Assembly: GCF_030813355.1 (NCBI RefSeq)
Contig: NZ_JAUSUD010000022.1
Coordinates: 1 to 64,000, forward strand
Reading direction: 5' to 3'
DNA length: 64,000 nucleotides
DNA from: Metabacillus malikii
Lineage (GTDB): Bacteria > Bacillota > Bacilli > Bacillales > Bacillaceae
Shown: positions 9,227 to 17,615 of the stretch, piece after piece
Layout of the letters: each line of letters starts with the position of its first letter
Position numbering within the stretch: the first letter of the stretch is position 1
Notes under the pieces: model-generated
Database searches by the model: none
Seen by the model: the letters and a program-made list of their open reading frames with translations, nothing else
Told to the model about the DNA's origin: nothing
Program-made: the position numbers and the translations under genes

Positions 9227-10123
9227 CTATTTTAATTTGTTCCGATAAAAATTGAGGGTATCTTGTAAACTGGCTTCGAAGGAAATTAAAGGTTTCCAGT
9301 CGAGGTTTTTTAGTTTTGCGGGTTCTATCTGGTAACTTTCTTCAATGATTGCTTCCTTCGCTTTGACTTCAAAATCCACGTTTGCATTATTTAGAAAATA
9401 GTCAGTAACATCCTTTAAGGTCCGATTAAAGCCAGTTGTAATATCATAGATTTGGCCAACTTCTCCATGTTTACAGAGTACATCATATGCCCGAACTGCA
9501 TCCCTAACATCAAGAAAATCACGTGTCGCATATAAGTTATTCACATTTATCAAAGGTTCTGCCTGTTTTTTCTCAATTACTGCAACTTTTTCTGCGATGA
9601 TTGAACAAATGCCATTAGAGTATCCCGGTCCAATTAAATTTGTTGGTTTCGCAACTACAACCGGAACTTGATATAAGCGCGACCACGATTGTGCAATCAT
9701 ACATTGTAAAGTCTTACTTAAGCTATACGGATGTTTTAACGTCTCCAAATTATCAGGATTAAACTGAAGCACCGAGCCAACTACTACGATTTTCTTAACA
9801 TTAGTATATTGTCGAGCTGCCTCTATTAAATAGGCGGTAGATAAACTATTCGCTTCTAGAGAATGAAGTGGTTCTTCCCACGACCTTCCAACATGATTTT
9901 GGCCAGCTAAATGCAGGATAAATTCAGGGTTTATTTTTTTTAGAAGATTTGTTACTTCGAGTTTATTTGAGAGGTCACATGTTTCAATTTTGATATTATG
10001 AATTGGTACATAGTTTCTAGAAACACCTATTACTTCATAACCTTCACTGCTAAAATATTTTGCTGCATGTCGACCTGTAAAACCAGTTATACCTGTAATG
10101 AGGATATTACCTCGTTTAGTCAT
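9227..10123 (-). CDS. NAD(P)-dependent sugar epimerase/reductase (GDP-6-deoxy-mannose reductase-like SDR)
   Basis: 298 residues, extended SDR. The Rossmann motif TGITGFTGRH is at 11-20, HLAGQNHVGRS resembles GDP-4-keto-6-deoxymannose reductases, the catalytic Ser is in VVGSVLQF, and YSLSK is the YxxxK pair. TRDFLDVRDAVRAY is the usual substrate loop. It overlaps the upstream gene by 8 bases, implying coupled translation. With the RmlD-like gene next to it, the operon has two 4-keto reductases or epimerases. They may make two different sugars, or one may act after the other. Exact substrate is not deducible. Confidence 0.8.
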   Translation of the reverse strand: MTKRGNILITGITGFTGRHAAKYFSSEGYEVIGVSRNYVPIHNIKIETCDLSNKLEVTNLLKKINPEFILHLAGQNHVGRSWEEPLHSLEANSLSTAYLIEAARQYTNVKKIVVVGSVLQFNPDNLETLKHPYSLSKTLQCMIAQSWSRLYQVPVVVAKPTNLIGPGYSNGICSIIAEKVAVIEKKQAEPLINVNNLYATRDFLDVRDAVRAYDVLCKHGEVGQIYDITTGFNRTLKDVTDYFLNNANVDFEVKAKEAIIEESYQIEPAKLKNLDWKPLISFEASLQDTLNFYRNKLK

Positions 10124-10946
10124 TTTCCTTCATCCAGTCCCTTAAATCAGTAAGCATTCTTTCATACGAAGGGATTGTAAAATGGTAATCGGTTCTTGTA
10201 CTTTTTATCGTTCGGTCAAGAACAACCTGCTCATCCTTGCTAATCGTAACATCCTCTTTATTGAAGACCTTTTGAATCAATTTTAATAGCTCATATTTAG
10301 AGATTTTTGTTTCCGAACCTAAATGATATAGACCTGTAACATTGTGTTTAATCATATCTTCAGTTGCCTTTGCCAATTCAAGTGTCGTAACACCGTTCCA
10401 AAAAACCTTGTCAAATCCATTAATTGTTCCCTTTTGTTTCATAAACCATAAAAATAATCCGATTCCATCATCCTTCAATTCTGGACCAATAATTGAGGTT
10501 CGAATTGTTAAATGGTTATCTGAGATGATTTCACCCCATTTTTTTGATTGAGCATACATTGTGGTACCATCAGGGATATCGTTTTCTGTATAGTCACCTT
10601 TTGTTCCTAAGAAAACACAATCTGTACTAATATGAACAAGCTTACCATTGTATCTGTCACACAATTTGGCTAATTCATTTGGTAGAATACTATTTATCTT
10701 TAATGCTAATAATGGATTTTTCTCAGCAAAATCATTTAGTATTCCAATGCAATTTATGACAATGTCTGGTTTAACAGATTCGATAACTTCTTCAACATGA
10801 TGAGCGTTTGTCACATCTAAAAATAATCCTTCCTGGTCGTGTTTATCTCTAGATGTGTATATAACTTCATACTCTTTTTTAGAACGGAAGTATGAGGTTA
10901 GCATATGACCTGCCATCCCTTTTCCTCCAAGGATTAATAGTTTCAC
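10116..10946 (-). CDS. RmlD-type nucleotide-4-keto-sugar reductase
   Basis: 276 residues. LGGKGMAGHML is the NAD(P) motif, STDCVFLGTKG matches the RmlD STDYVF signature, and YAQSKKWGE gives YxxxK. It lacks the C-terminal cupin of CapF/FnlB (about 370 residues). Placed between CapE-like and WecB/FnlC-like genes, it fits the 4-reductase of the UDP-L-RhaNAc/UDP-L-QuiNAc route (RmlD-like WbvR type) better than the UDP-L-FucNAc route. That assignment is inference. GTG start, with GGGAGG upstream; the preceding stop codon TAA directly abuts the GTG. Confidence 0.8.
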   Translation of the reverse strand: MKLLILGGKGMAGHMLTSYFRSKKEYEVIYTSRDKHDQEGLFLDVTNAHHVEEVIESVKPDIVINCIGILNDFAEKNPLLALKINSILPNELAKLCDRYNGKLVHISTDCVFLGTKGDYTENDIPDGTTMYAQSKKWGEIISDNHLTIRTSIIGPELKDDGIGLFLWFMKQKGTINGFDKVFWNGVTTLELAKATEDMIKHNVTGLYHLGSETKISKYELLKLIQKVFNKEDVTISKDEQVVLDRTIKSTRTDYHFTIPSYERMLTDLRDWMKEND

Positions 10947-11933
10947 TTAAATAAAACCTCCCTTCTCAAGCATATCCTTAATTTCATCTCGACTAATTAA
11001 TCCTGTACCAGAATGATAGCTTTCAAGGTTAACAGGATGATATCCTTCATAGTGCTCTTTTAATCCTGGAATATAAATAGAAGGTAGAATCACAAAATAT
11101 TCTTCATCATAGGTTATCGTCGTTTGGCTTTCATATTTAGAAAGTAATAATTCATTAATTTTCTCACCTGGACGAATGCCGAGAACCTCTATTTCTACAT
11201 CCTTTTTCCCCGATGCATCAATTAACACATGAGCCAAATCTACGATCTTACAAGCTGGCATTTTCATAACAAAAATTTCTCCACCTATTGCTTCATATGT
11301 CGCTTTAAAAACTAGTTTTATTGCATCTTGCAAAGTTAAAAAGAAGCGTGTCATATTTAAATCAGTAACCCCTATTTTTTGTTTTTCCTGTATTTGCCGT
11401 TTAAATACATGAATAACACTTCCATTTGTCCCTAATACATTCCCACCTCTTATACAGACAAACTTTGTATCCGTATTTAAGGTATTTGCATGAATAATCA
11501 ATCTCTCCCCCATCGCTTTTGATAGACCATAAAAATTTGATGGATTTGCTGCTTTATCAGTTGAAATATATACAACTTTATGAACCTTACAAGCAATCGC
11601 TGCTTCGATTACATTTTGTGTTCCTATTACATTCGTTTTTAATGCTTCGATTGGTTGGTCTTCACAAACCGGGACATGTTTCAACGCTGCTAGATGAAAG
11701 ATAAAATCTGCACCTTGACATGCCTCGATCAAAGCATCCTTTTCTTTAATATCCCCTATTATGAAATGAAGTTTTGGATGGTTATCAAATTCTTGTTTCA
11801 TCGTAAATTGATTAGATTCATTCCTGGTAAAGATACGAATTTCTTTTGGGTTTTCTTTTATAAGCTGTCGTACTAGTTCATATCCCCATGAACCTGTTCC
11901 ACCTGTTACTAACACTGTTTGATTTTTAAACAA
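10947..11933 (-). CDS. UDP-GlcNAc 4,6-dehydratase/epimerase, CapE/FnlA/WbjB-like
   Basis: 328 residues, SDR of the CapD/CapE polysaccharide-biosynthesis class. TGGTGSWGYELV is the NAD site, AALKHVPVCEDQPIEA and YISTDKAANPSNFYGLSK (catalytic YxxxK) are class signatures, and CIRGGNVLGTNGSVIHVF lies near the substrate pocket. It starts the conversion of UDP-GlcNAc to a 6-deoxy-4-keto-L-sugar. TTG start is 8 bases after AGGAGG, inside the end of the upstream gene (8-base overlap). The next gene follows without a gap. The three-gene core parallels FnlABC/WbjBCD. Confidence 0.88.
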   Translation of the reverse strand: MFKNQTVLVTGGTGSWGYELVRQLIKENPKEIRIFTRNESNQFTMKQEFDNHPKLHFIIGDIKEKDALIEACQGADFIFHLAALKHVPVCEDQPIEALKTNVIGTQNVIEAAIACKVHKVVYISTDKAANPSNFYGLSKAMGERLIIHANTLNTDTKFVCIRGGNVLGTNGSVIHVFKRQIQEKQKIGVTDLNMTRFFLTLQDAIKLVFKATYEAIGGEIFVMKMPACKIVDLAHVLIDASGKKDVEIEVLGIRPGEKINELLLSKYESQTTITYDEEYFVILPSIYIPGLKEHYEGYHPVNLESYHSGTGLISRDEIKDMLEKGGFI

Positions 11934-13017
11934 CTTTCATTCCTCCTAAAATAATTTTAATTACTTTATCTGAAACGTTCTCATCGGCATATCCTTCTGG
12001 AATTGGCCAATTTTTCGGTTGGTTTACCATTACCTTTACACAATTTACAATTTGATTAGCATGAATCCCAGATAACATATTGCTTCCACATTCAATTGTT
12101 TCTGGACGCTCCGTCGTTTTTCGAATTGTCACAGCAGGTACATGAAATATACAACACTCTTCTTGGACGGTTCCGCTGTCTGTTAAGACACAAAAGGCTT
12201 CTTGCTCCAATTTAACAAAATCAAAAAAGCCAAACGGCTCATGGAATTCAATGTTTGGATGTAAATCAAATCCACCTGTAGCATCGATTCTTGATTTCGT
12301 CCTCGGATGAATGCTACAGATTACTCTCTTTTTGTATGAGTCAGCAATAATATTTAACCCTTTCATGATTTCAAGTAAACGGTCTTTATGATCGACGTTT
12401 TCTGCCCGATGTGTCGTTACAAGAAAATAATCATCTGATTTTAACGAAAGATTTTTCATTATAGTACTTTTATTGACTTCTTCTTGATAGTGATTTAATA
12501 CTTCATATATTGGGTTTCCTGAGGTAATGATTCGATTTTTTGGGATCCCTTCATTTAGTAAATTTTCTTTACTTTGAGGAGTATATGGCAAATTAAAGCT
12601 TGATATTGCATCAATCACTTTACGATTTTTTTCCTCTGGTACTTCCAAATCAAAACATCGATTGCCTGCCTCCATATGAATCACTGGAATCCCCATTCTT
12701 TCAGCTAAGATAGCACTTAGACCACTATTTGTATCGCCTAGAACTAACACTTTATCAGGTTTTTCCTTTATAAATAGCTGCTCTAGACTTTTAAACATTG
12801 TCGCCAATTGTTCTCCAAGGCTTTGCTGGTCATTTTTTAGCACATAGTCAGGCTTCCTAATATTTAATTGTTCAAAAAAGATATCACTCAATGAGGAAGT
12901 GAAGTTCTGCCCTGTATGAACTAATACATGTTTGTCAGCGAATATATCAAGTTTCTTTATAACTAAGCTGAGGCGTATAATTTCAGGACGAGTACCTAAA
13001 ATCGTCATTACTTTCAT
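11926..13017 (-). CDS. UDP-N-acetylglucosamine 2-epimerase family (WecB/FnlC/CapG-like)
   Basis: About 363 residues. MTILGTRPEIIRLS, LVLGDTNSGLSA, IHMEAGNRCFD, PEEKNRKVIDAIS, TTHRAENVD, TDSGTVQEE and TIRKTTERPE are hallmark motifs of non-hydrolysing UDP-sugar 2-epimerases. The TERPE and GNRCFD forms resemble FnlC/CapG more than MnaA, so it probably inverts C2 of a UDP-2-acetamido-6-deoxy-L-sugar. ATG at 13017 is preferred over 13023 because AAGGGG lies 7 bases ahead. First gene of the glycan series. Confidence 0.88.
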   Translation of the reverse strand: MKVMTILGTRPEIIRLSLVIKKLDIFADKHVLVHTGQNFTSSLSDIFFEQLNIRKPDYVLKNDQQSLGEQLATMFKSLEQLFIKEKPDKVLVLGDTNSGLSAILAERMGIPVIHMEAGNRCFDLEVPEEKNRKVIDAISSFNLPYTPQSKENLLNEGIPKNRIITSGNPIYEVLNHYQEEVNKSTIMKNLSLKSDDYFLVTTHRAENVDHKDRLLEIMKGLNIIADSYKKRVICSIHPRTKSRIDATGGFDLHPNIEFHEPFGFFDFVKLEQEAFCVLTDSGTVQEECCIFHVPAVTIRKTTERPETIECGSNMLSGIHANQIVNCVKVMVNQPKNWPIPEGYADENVSDKVIKIILGGMKVV

Positions 13018-13067
13018 TTTCATTCCCCTTATGTTAGAAGATTTTGTTCGACTTTATCCTTTATTAC

Positions 13068-13076
13068 TACACTATG
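13068..13076 (-). promoter_or_regulatory. Possible sigma-K -10 element before the glycan operon
   Basis: The minus strand reads CATAGTGTA, matching the CATANNNTA -10 pattern about 50 bases before the epimerase start. The position for the -35 AC is occupied by GC or GG, so the match is partial. Confidence 0.25.
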
Positions 13077-13369
13077 TTTGTAAAGCAAACTTGCCTTAGG
13101 CAAAACTATTAACTTATTATCTTTAGTTAATGGAATCAGACCTTATTCGCTTTCTAGTTGATTTGTCTAGTAAATTAATGATATAAGCTAACATATGGAA
13201 TAGTTTATTTTTGTGTTAATGTTCAATTGAAAGATTCTCTTGAGATCGTGAAAGAGGAAAGGATTTTGTAGACGAATACGTGAGGAGTCCGAAAAACGAA
13301 TCCGGAAAGTCCGGCGACGAGAAGGCAATAACTAATCGTAAAGGACTCACATAAAGTAAATTGGGTGTA

Positions 13370-13443
13370 TTGATGATGACTTATTGCAAGTAGATTAACT
13401 GATGTTTGCTTATTCGTTGAACCGCAATTTCGAAGCTTACCTC
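13370..13443. repeat. Second copy of the insert segment of the dispersed repeat
   Basis: GATGATGACTTAT, then GATGTTTGCTTATTCGTTG, CCGCAA and GAAGCTTACC follow the same order and spacing as bases 27411-27484 (GATGATGACTTAT, GAAGTTTGCTTGTTCGTG, CCGCAA, GAAGCTCACC). This shows shared ancestry of non-coding DNA. The flank 13244-13369 carries no gene. Confidence 0.6.
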
Positions 13444-13513
13444 ATGCTTTTTTAGTACTTATGCTGATACCAAACTAAATTGACGACTAGGAGCAAAAAT
13501 GTTTAAAAAAATA

Positions 13514-13570
13514 TAAAAAAAAGAGCAAGGCATGTAGTGAATAAAAAACTACATACTTTTGCTCTTTTTG
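13514..13570. terminator. Bidirectional terminator-like hairpin
   Basis: AAAAAAGAGCAA pairs with TTGCTCTTTTT, with an inner stem CATGTAGT/ACTACATA. The A-run on one side and T-run on the other allow termination in both directions. It lies downstream of the glutamine synthetase gene. Confidence 0.7.
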
Positions 13571-13578
13571 ATTACCGT

Positions 13579-13880
13579 GAGGCTGGGGCATAACAAAAAA
13601 CAAACCTAGTTAAATACGAACAGTGTTTTTAGAGGTTCATAAAGATATGAAAAATACGAACTATTAGTTGATATTTCTCTTTAAACCTTCATGTTGGTTT
13701 TACAAGGTTGACGTTCTGGTTGATTTCCACTTGCAGTACTCGCTTTCCGCGGGGTGGGTGCTGAGCCTCCTCGGCGCTAACGCCTGTGGGGTCTCACCCC
13801 TCCCACGCATCCTGCAGGAGTCTCGCAATCAGCTCCAATCAACCTTTACAGAATTTGTAACAACCTTTTGTCTCAGCCTC
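13579..13880. repeat. About 300-bp nested palindromic repeat element
   Basis: The outer arms are GAGGCTG (13579-13585) and CAGCCTC (13874-13880), the latter followed by TTTT. Inside are imperfect arms (AAGGTTGACG.. near 13705 and ..AATCAACCTT near 13845). The GC-richer core at 13735-13827 runs from AGTACTCGCTTTCCGCGGGG to CTGCAGGAGTCTCGCA. The core recurs in inverted orientation at 27260-27505. An 82-codon open frame inside it has no ribosome site and is not a gene. This type of repeat is familiar from many Bacillaceae intergenic regions, from memory. Confidence 0.75.
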
Positions 13881-13942
13881 TTTTCCTCTTTTTGTTTACC
13901 ATACAATAATGTCTAAATCATTATTGATAGCATAGCATTCTA

Positions 13943-15307
13943 TTAAAATTTCGATTGGTAATTAACTAGTTCCCACGTATGAACTGCTGTACGATAATTG
14001 TTCCACTCAGCTTTCTTTGCAGTGACATACTTATTATACACATGTTCTCCTAACGTTTTGCGTCCAATCTCTCCGTTCTCTAACTCTGCAACCGCAGACT
14101 CAAGACTCCCCGGTAAATTCTCGATACCTAATTGAGTACGATATTCATCAGTCATATGGAAGATATCTTCGTTAATCGGAGCTGGTGCTTTTAAATCTTT
14201 TTCGATTCCATCTAAACCAGCTGATGCGATTACCGCAAATGTTAAGTAAGGATTAGCAGATGGATCTGGACAACGTAGTTCTACTCTAGTTGCCATTCCT
14301 TTTTTCGCAGGAATTCTGATTAACGCTGATCGGTTAGATGCTGACCATGCAATATAGCAAGGTGCTTCGTAGCCTGGTACTAACCGCTTATAAGAGTTTA
14401 CTAACGGGTTCGTCACCGCTGTAAAATTCTTAACGTTCTCTATTAAACCACCAATAAATTGATAAGCTTTATTTGACAATTGGAGCTCATCAGTAGGATC
14501 ATAAAATGCATTCTCACCATCTTTAAAGAATGACATATTTACATGCATACCAGAACCATTAATTCCAAAGACTGGTTTCGGCATGAATGTTGCATGCAAA
14601 CCAAATTTTTGCGCAATTGTTTTGACGACCCATTTATAAGTTGTTGCTAAATCTGCAGCACCTAATGCATCTGCATATTTAAAATTAATCTCATGTTGTC
14701 CTTCTGCAACCTCATGATGCGATGCCTCTATAATGAATCCCATTGCTTTTAAAGCACGATATATCTCTAATCGTACCTTTTCTCCTAAATCCTTTGGTGA
14801 CGGCTCAAAATATCCGCCATTATCACTTAGTTCCATTGTAGGGTTCCCATTTTCATCTGCTTTAAATAGGAAGAACTCCAATTCTGGGCCAACAGAAATT
14901 GTATAACCTTGTGCCGCAGCACGGTCAACTGTCTTTTTTAATACATTGCGTGTATCACCTTCAAATAGCGTACCATCCGGATTTGTTGCTGAGCATAGAA
15001 ACCTAGCCTCTGAATAACCATCTTCTACAGTCCAAGGTAGAACAGCAAATGTACTGTAATCAGGCATTAAGTATAAATCTGATTTATTAATCGGTGAAAA
15101 ACCTTTTACAGACGAGCCGTCAAACATTTGCTTTCCTTCAATTACATCCTCGATTTGTTCAGCTGTAACAGTAATGCTTTTTAGAATACCTTCTATGTCG
15201 ACGAATTGTAAATGAATTAATTCAACACTTTTCTCTCTTATTATTTCTCTTATTTCTGCTAAAATTTCCGAATCATTCTTATCCTTTGAAATAACCGCTT
15301 CAGCCAT
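13943..15307 (-). CDS. glnA: Type I glutamine synthetase, divergent paralogue
   Basis: Makes glutamine from glutamate, ammonia and ATP. MFDGSSVKGF, the metal-binding GPELEFFLF, EASHHEVAEGQHEI, FGINGSGMHVNMS, YKRLVPGYEAPCYIAWSASNRS and the terminal NPYLTFAV are GSI motifs. 454 residues from ATG 15307 (GAGAGG 9 bases upstream; TTG 15328 is less likely). Unlike Bacillus glnRA, no glnR precedes it and no TnrA/GlnR box was found. The Arg after SSxxGF used by B. subtilis GS for glutamine feedback is replaced: ...GFSPINKSD here against GFVRIEESD. It may be a second GS with other regulation. Confidence 0.9.
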   Translation of the reverse strand: MAEAVISKDKNDSEILAEIREIIREKSVELIHLQFVDIEGILKSITVTAEQIEDVIEGKQMFDGSSVKGFSPINKSDLYLMPDYSTFAVLPWTVEDGYSEARFLCSATNPDGTLFEGDTRNVLKKTVDRAAAQGYTISVGPELEFFLFKADENGNPTMELSDNGGYFEPSPKDLGEKVRLEIYRALKAMGFIIEASHHEVAEGQHEINFKYADALGAADLATTYKWVVKTIAQKFGLHATFMPKPVFGINGSGMHVNMSFFKDGENAFYDPTDELQLSNKAYQFIGGLIENVKNFTAVTNPLVNSYKRLVPGYEAPCYIAWSASNRSALIRIPAKKGMATRVELRCPDPSANPYLTFAVIASAGLDGIEKDLKAPAPINEDIFHMTDEYRTQLGIENLPGSLESAVAELENGEIGRKTLGEHVYNKYVTAKKAEWNNYRTAVHTWELVNYQSKF

Positions 15308-15686
15308 GTTAGAAAACCTCTCATTCAACGTCTATTTTTATAACATGAGTATATTATATGTAAATGATATCTAATTGACAAGTGCTTTCTATTAAAAATA
15401 TTCAGTATTTTTAATAGATTCACTAGGAAGCGTTTACATGTTATCTTATGATTATTTTCCATTTCCCCTCAAGTGGTAACGATTACATAGTAACAGCGAC
15501 TATCAACTAACAAAGGTTCTGTCTACTTCAATACGCACAACAACTATCCACATTCCGGGAAGTCCAATTTTTAATAGCCTTCTGCCGTTTGCAAAACATT
15601 ACAACATGCAGCTTACACATCTGTCACAAAGTAAATAAAATAACAATATTTTTTTTAGAATCGTAGATACTAAATAAGCAATTCTT
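15308..15686. other. Intergenic region between divergent glutamine synthetase and SDR genes
   Basis: It contains a near-cre sequence AGGAAGCGTTTACA at 15426-15439 (12 of 14 positions). TTGACA at 15374 has no good -10. No TGTNA-N7-TNACA nitrogen box was found. No open frame is supported. Confidence 0.3.
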
Positions 15687-15715
15687 TTGACTTCCCCTTC
15701 ATTTATCGGTATAAA
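15687..15715 (+). promoter_or_regulatory. Sigma-A promoter of the SDR gene
   Basis: TTGACT (15687-15692), a 17-base spacer and TATAAA (15710-15715). Transcription would start near 15722, so an ATG at 15715 cannot be the translation start. Confidence 0.75.
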
Positions 15716-15753
15716 TGAAACGAATATTTATTTACATATTGGAAGGAGTAAAC

Positions 15754-16476
15754 ATGATGGCCCAATCTCTACAAGGTAAAACTGCACTTATAACAGGCGC
15801 AGGAAAAGGTATAGGACGTGCAACAGCTATCGCCTTAGCAAAAGAAGGTGTACATGTAGCATTATTGGCAAGAACAGAACAAGATTTAGTTAATGTTGCT
15901 CAAGAAATTAAAGCTTTTGGAGTAAAAACAGCAATCGCAACAACAGACGTATCCTCAATTGAGGAAGTAAATGCAGCAGTTGAAAAGTTGAAAAATGAAC
16001 TCGGTTCAATCGATATTCTTATTAATAATGCTGGAATAGGAAAGTTCGGAAAGTTCTTAGAGTTAGAGCCTGAAGAATGGAAACGGATCATTGATGTGAA
16101 CTTGCTTGGAGTTTATTATGTTACACGTGCCGCACTCCCACAATTAATTGAGAAAAACGGCGGAGATATTATTAATATTTCATCAACTGCAGGACAAAAA
16201 GGCGCACCAGTTACTAGTGCTTATAGCGCTTCAAAATTCGGACTGCTCGGACTAACAGAATCACTTGCTTTAGAGGTACGGAAGCACAATATTCGTGTAA
16301 CTGCACTAACCCCTAGTACTGTAGCTACAGAATTAGCATATAAAGAGAATTTAACAGACGGTAACCCTGAAAAAGTCATGCAACCTGAAGATTTAGCAGA
16401 ATATATTGTTGCACAATTAAAACTACATCCACGTATTTTCGTAAAATCTGCAGGTTTATGGTCAACTAATCCTTAA
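15754..16476 (+). CDS. Short-chain dehydrogenase (FabG-like, YoxD-type)
   Basis: 240 residues, classical [13 protein letters not shown] is the NAD(P) loop, NNAGIG the structural motif, ISSTAGQKG holds the catalytic Ser and YSASK the Tyr-Lys pair. It reduces a keto group, probably on a 3-oxoacyl or similar substrate. The start [19 protein letters not shown] resembles Bacillus YoxD, from memory. ATG 15754 lies 6 bases after GGAAGGAG. Single-gene unit: own promoter upstream, long terminator hairpin directly downstream. Confidence 0.85.
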   Translation: MMAQSLQGKTALITGAGKGIGRATAIALAKEGVHVALLARTEQDLVNVAQEIKAFGVKTAIATTDVSSIEEVNAAVEKLKNELGSIDILINNAGIGKFGKFLELEPEEWKRIIDVNLLGVYYVTRAALPQLIEKNGGDIINISSTAGQKGAPVTSAYSASKFGLLGLTESLALEVRKHNIRVTALTPSTVATELAYKENLTDGNPEKVMQPEDLAEYIVAQLKLHPRIFVKSAGLWSTNP

Positions 16477-16484
16477 AGATTATA

Positions 16485-16575
16485 GGGTGACTCATTAGTG
16501 TATGCCCTGCTCAAGCACACTATCTATTTGTTATTGAAGGACATACACTTTAATTCGGGTCACCCGATATTTTTT
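16485..16575 (+). terminator. Long terminator hairpin, GTGACTCA family copy A
   Basis: GGGTGACTCA (16485-16494) faces GGTCACCC (16558-16565), and the inner stem AGTGTATG pairs with CATACACT. GATATTTTTT follows. It lies 8 bases after the SDR stop. The outer stem sequence is shared with 36333-36447 and 47047-47168. Confidence 0.75.
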
Positions 16576-16728
16576 ATCGTTCATTTCTTTAATGAGGAAA
16601 TTTCAATTCTTACTTTCTCCTCTAACTCCTTCTCTTTTATCAATCAAAATATTTTCCTTCCAATTTACAAACAATATCTAAGACAAACATTTATTTTTAA
16701 TAATTTTTCCACTTTTATAAATTTTCCG

Positions 16729-16757
16729 TAGACAATTAAATGGATTTAACATATAAT
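16729..16757 (+). promoter_or_regulatory. Sigma-A promoter of the NAD salvage operon
   Basis: TAGACA (16729-16734), a 17-base spacer and TATAAT (16752-16757), with a predicted start near 16764. The rest of 16576-16809 holds only the operator described next. Confidence 0.75.
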
Positions 16758-16766
16758 ACTATTAAC

Positions 16767-16785
16767 AATTAACATTTTGTTAATT
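16767..16785 (+). promoter_or_regulatory. Probable NrtR operator
   Basis: AATTAACATTTTGTTAATT is a perfect palindrome of 8-base arms around TTT. It starts about three bases after the predicted transcription start and 25 bases before the regulator gene. This is the expected place for autoregulation by the adjacent regulator. Binding by this protein is inferred. Confidence 0.6.
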
Positions 16786-16809
16786 AAAAACATCACAGGA
16801 GTGCAAACT

Positions 16810-17589
16810 ATGTCAAATAAAGAAGCATTAAAACATTACAATTCAAAGCTCTTTCGCACACCAGATGGCTATACATCAGATATTGCAGTCTTTACGATTA
16901 TTTCAACGAAAGTTGGTGAATTTAAACCTCCAACGATGACATTGATGGTTATGCTTATTAAAAGGTCAGAATTAAATGCAGAAGGTCAACCAAACATTGA
17001 AGCCGGTAAATGGGCCCTCCCTGGTGGTTTTGTTCAGGAAAATGAATCAGCATTTGAAGCTGCCAAAAGAGAATTACAAGAGGAAACAAATGTAAAAAGT
17101 ATTCATATTAAGCATTACGGTGTTTATGATAAACCCGGTAGAGACCCTCGTGGTTGGATAATTTCAAATGCGCATTATGCCATTGTGCCAGAGCATAAAC
17201 TTTCTAACCGCAAAGCAAATGATGATGCAACCGATGTGAAGTTATTTCCAGTTGATGAAGTTCTTTCATTAGATTTAGCTTTTGACCATCAAGAAATCAT
17301 CCAAGACGCAATAACGGTAATTAAGCATGATTTACTACAAACAACGATCGCAAAAAGCTTTTTACAAGATAGCTTTACTTACTCAGAATTACAAGCAGTA
17401 TTAAAAACAGTTACAAATGATCCTGGAATTATAAGTGATCAAGCATTTGCAAGAAAAATAAAAACACTTCCCTTTATAGAGGAAGTACCAGGAAAAAAAA
17501 CACAGCGAACATCGAAAACACCAACACAGCTATATAAATTCAAAGATGAGTTTAATCTCATTAGACCGATTTATACTGCTAGATATTAA
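16810..17589 (+). CDS. nrtR: NrtR-type Nudix regulator of NAD metabolism
   Basis: 259 residues. The N-terminal Nudix domain has GKWALPGGFVQENES and RELQEETNV; the Nudix box G-x5-E-x7-REUxEExGU is kept except that the last Gly is Asn. The C-terminal part (about 165-259, YSELQAVLKTVTND, ARKIKTLPFIEEV) fits a winged helix ending in YKFKDE. In known NrtR proteins ADP-ribose or a related NAD intermediate releases DNA. It heads pncA-pncB-nadD-nadE with a 26-base gap. ATG 16810 has CAGGAG upstream; 16777 precedes the operator end and is not used. Confidence 0.85.
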   Translation: MSNKEALKHYNSKLFRTPDGYTSDIAVFTIISTKVGEFKPPTMTLMVMLIKRSELNAEGQPNIEAGKWALPGGFVQENESAFEAAKRELQEETNVKSIHIKHYGVYDKPGRDPRGWIISNAHYAIVPEHKLSNRKANDDATDVKLFPVDEVLSLDLAFDHQEIIQDAITVIKHDLLQTTIAKSFLQDSFTYSELQAVLKTVTNDPGIISDQAFARKIKTLPFIEEVPGKKTQRTSKTPTQLYKFKDEFNLIRPIYTARY

Positions 17590-17615
17590 AATATTAAATA
17601 TCAGGAGGAGACAAA

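Noticed and set aside
13668-13916. 82-codon open frame on the plus strand
   Set aside because: It lies wholly within the palindromic repeat, lacks a ribosome site, and its reading frame reflects repeat composition.
13018-13942. Possible transposon or integration footprint beside the glycan operon
   Set aside because: No transposase, attachment site or target duplication was found; only non-coding repeats are present.
15426-15439. cre site before the glutamine synthetase gene
   Set aside because: Two of the fixed positions at its left end do not match; retained only as a note.
16498-16731. 77-codon open frame after the SDR gene
   Set aside because: It covers the long terminator hairpin and the -35 of the NAD operon, starts without a ribosome site, and encodes a low-complexity Phe/Ile/Asn string.
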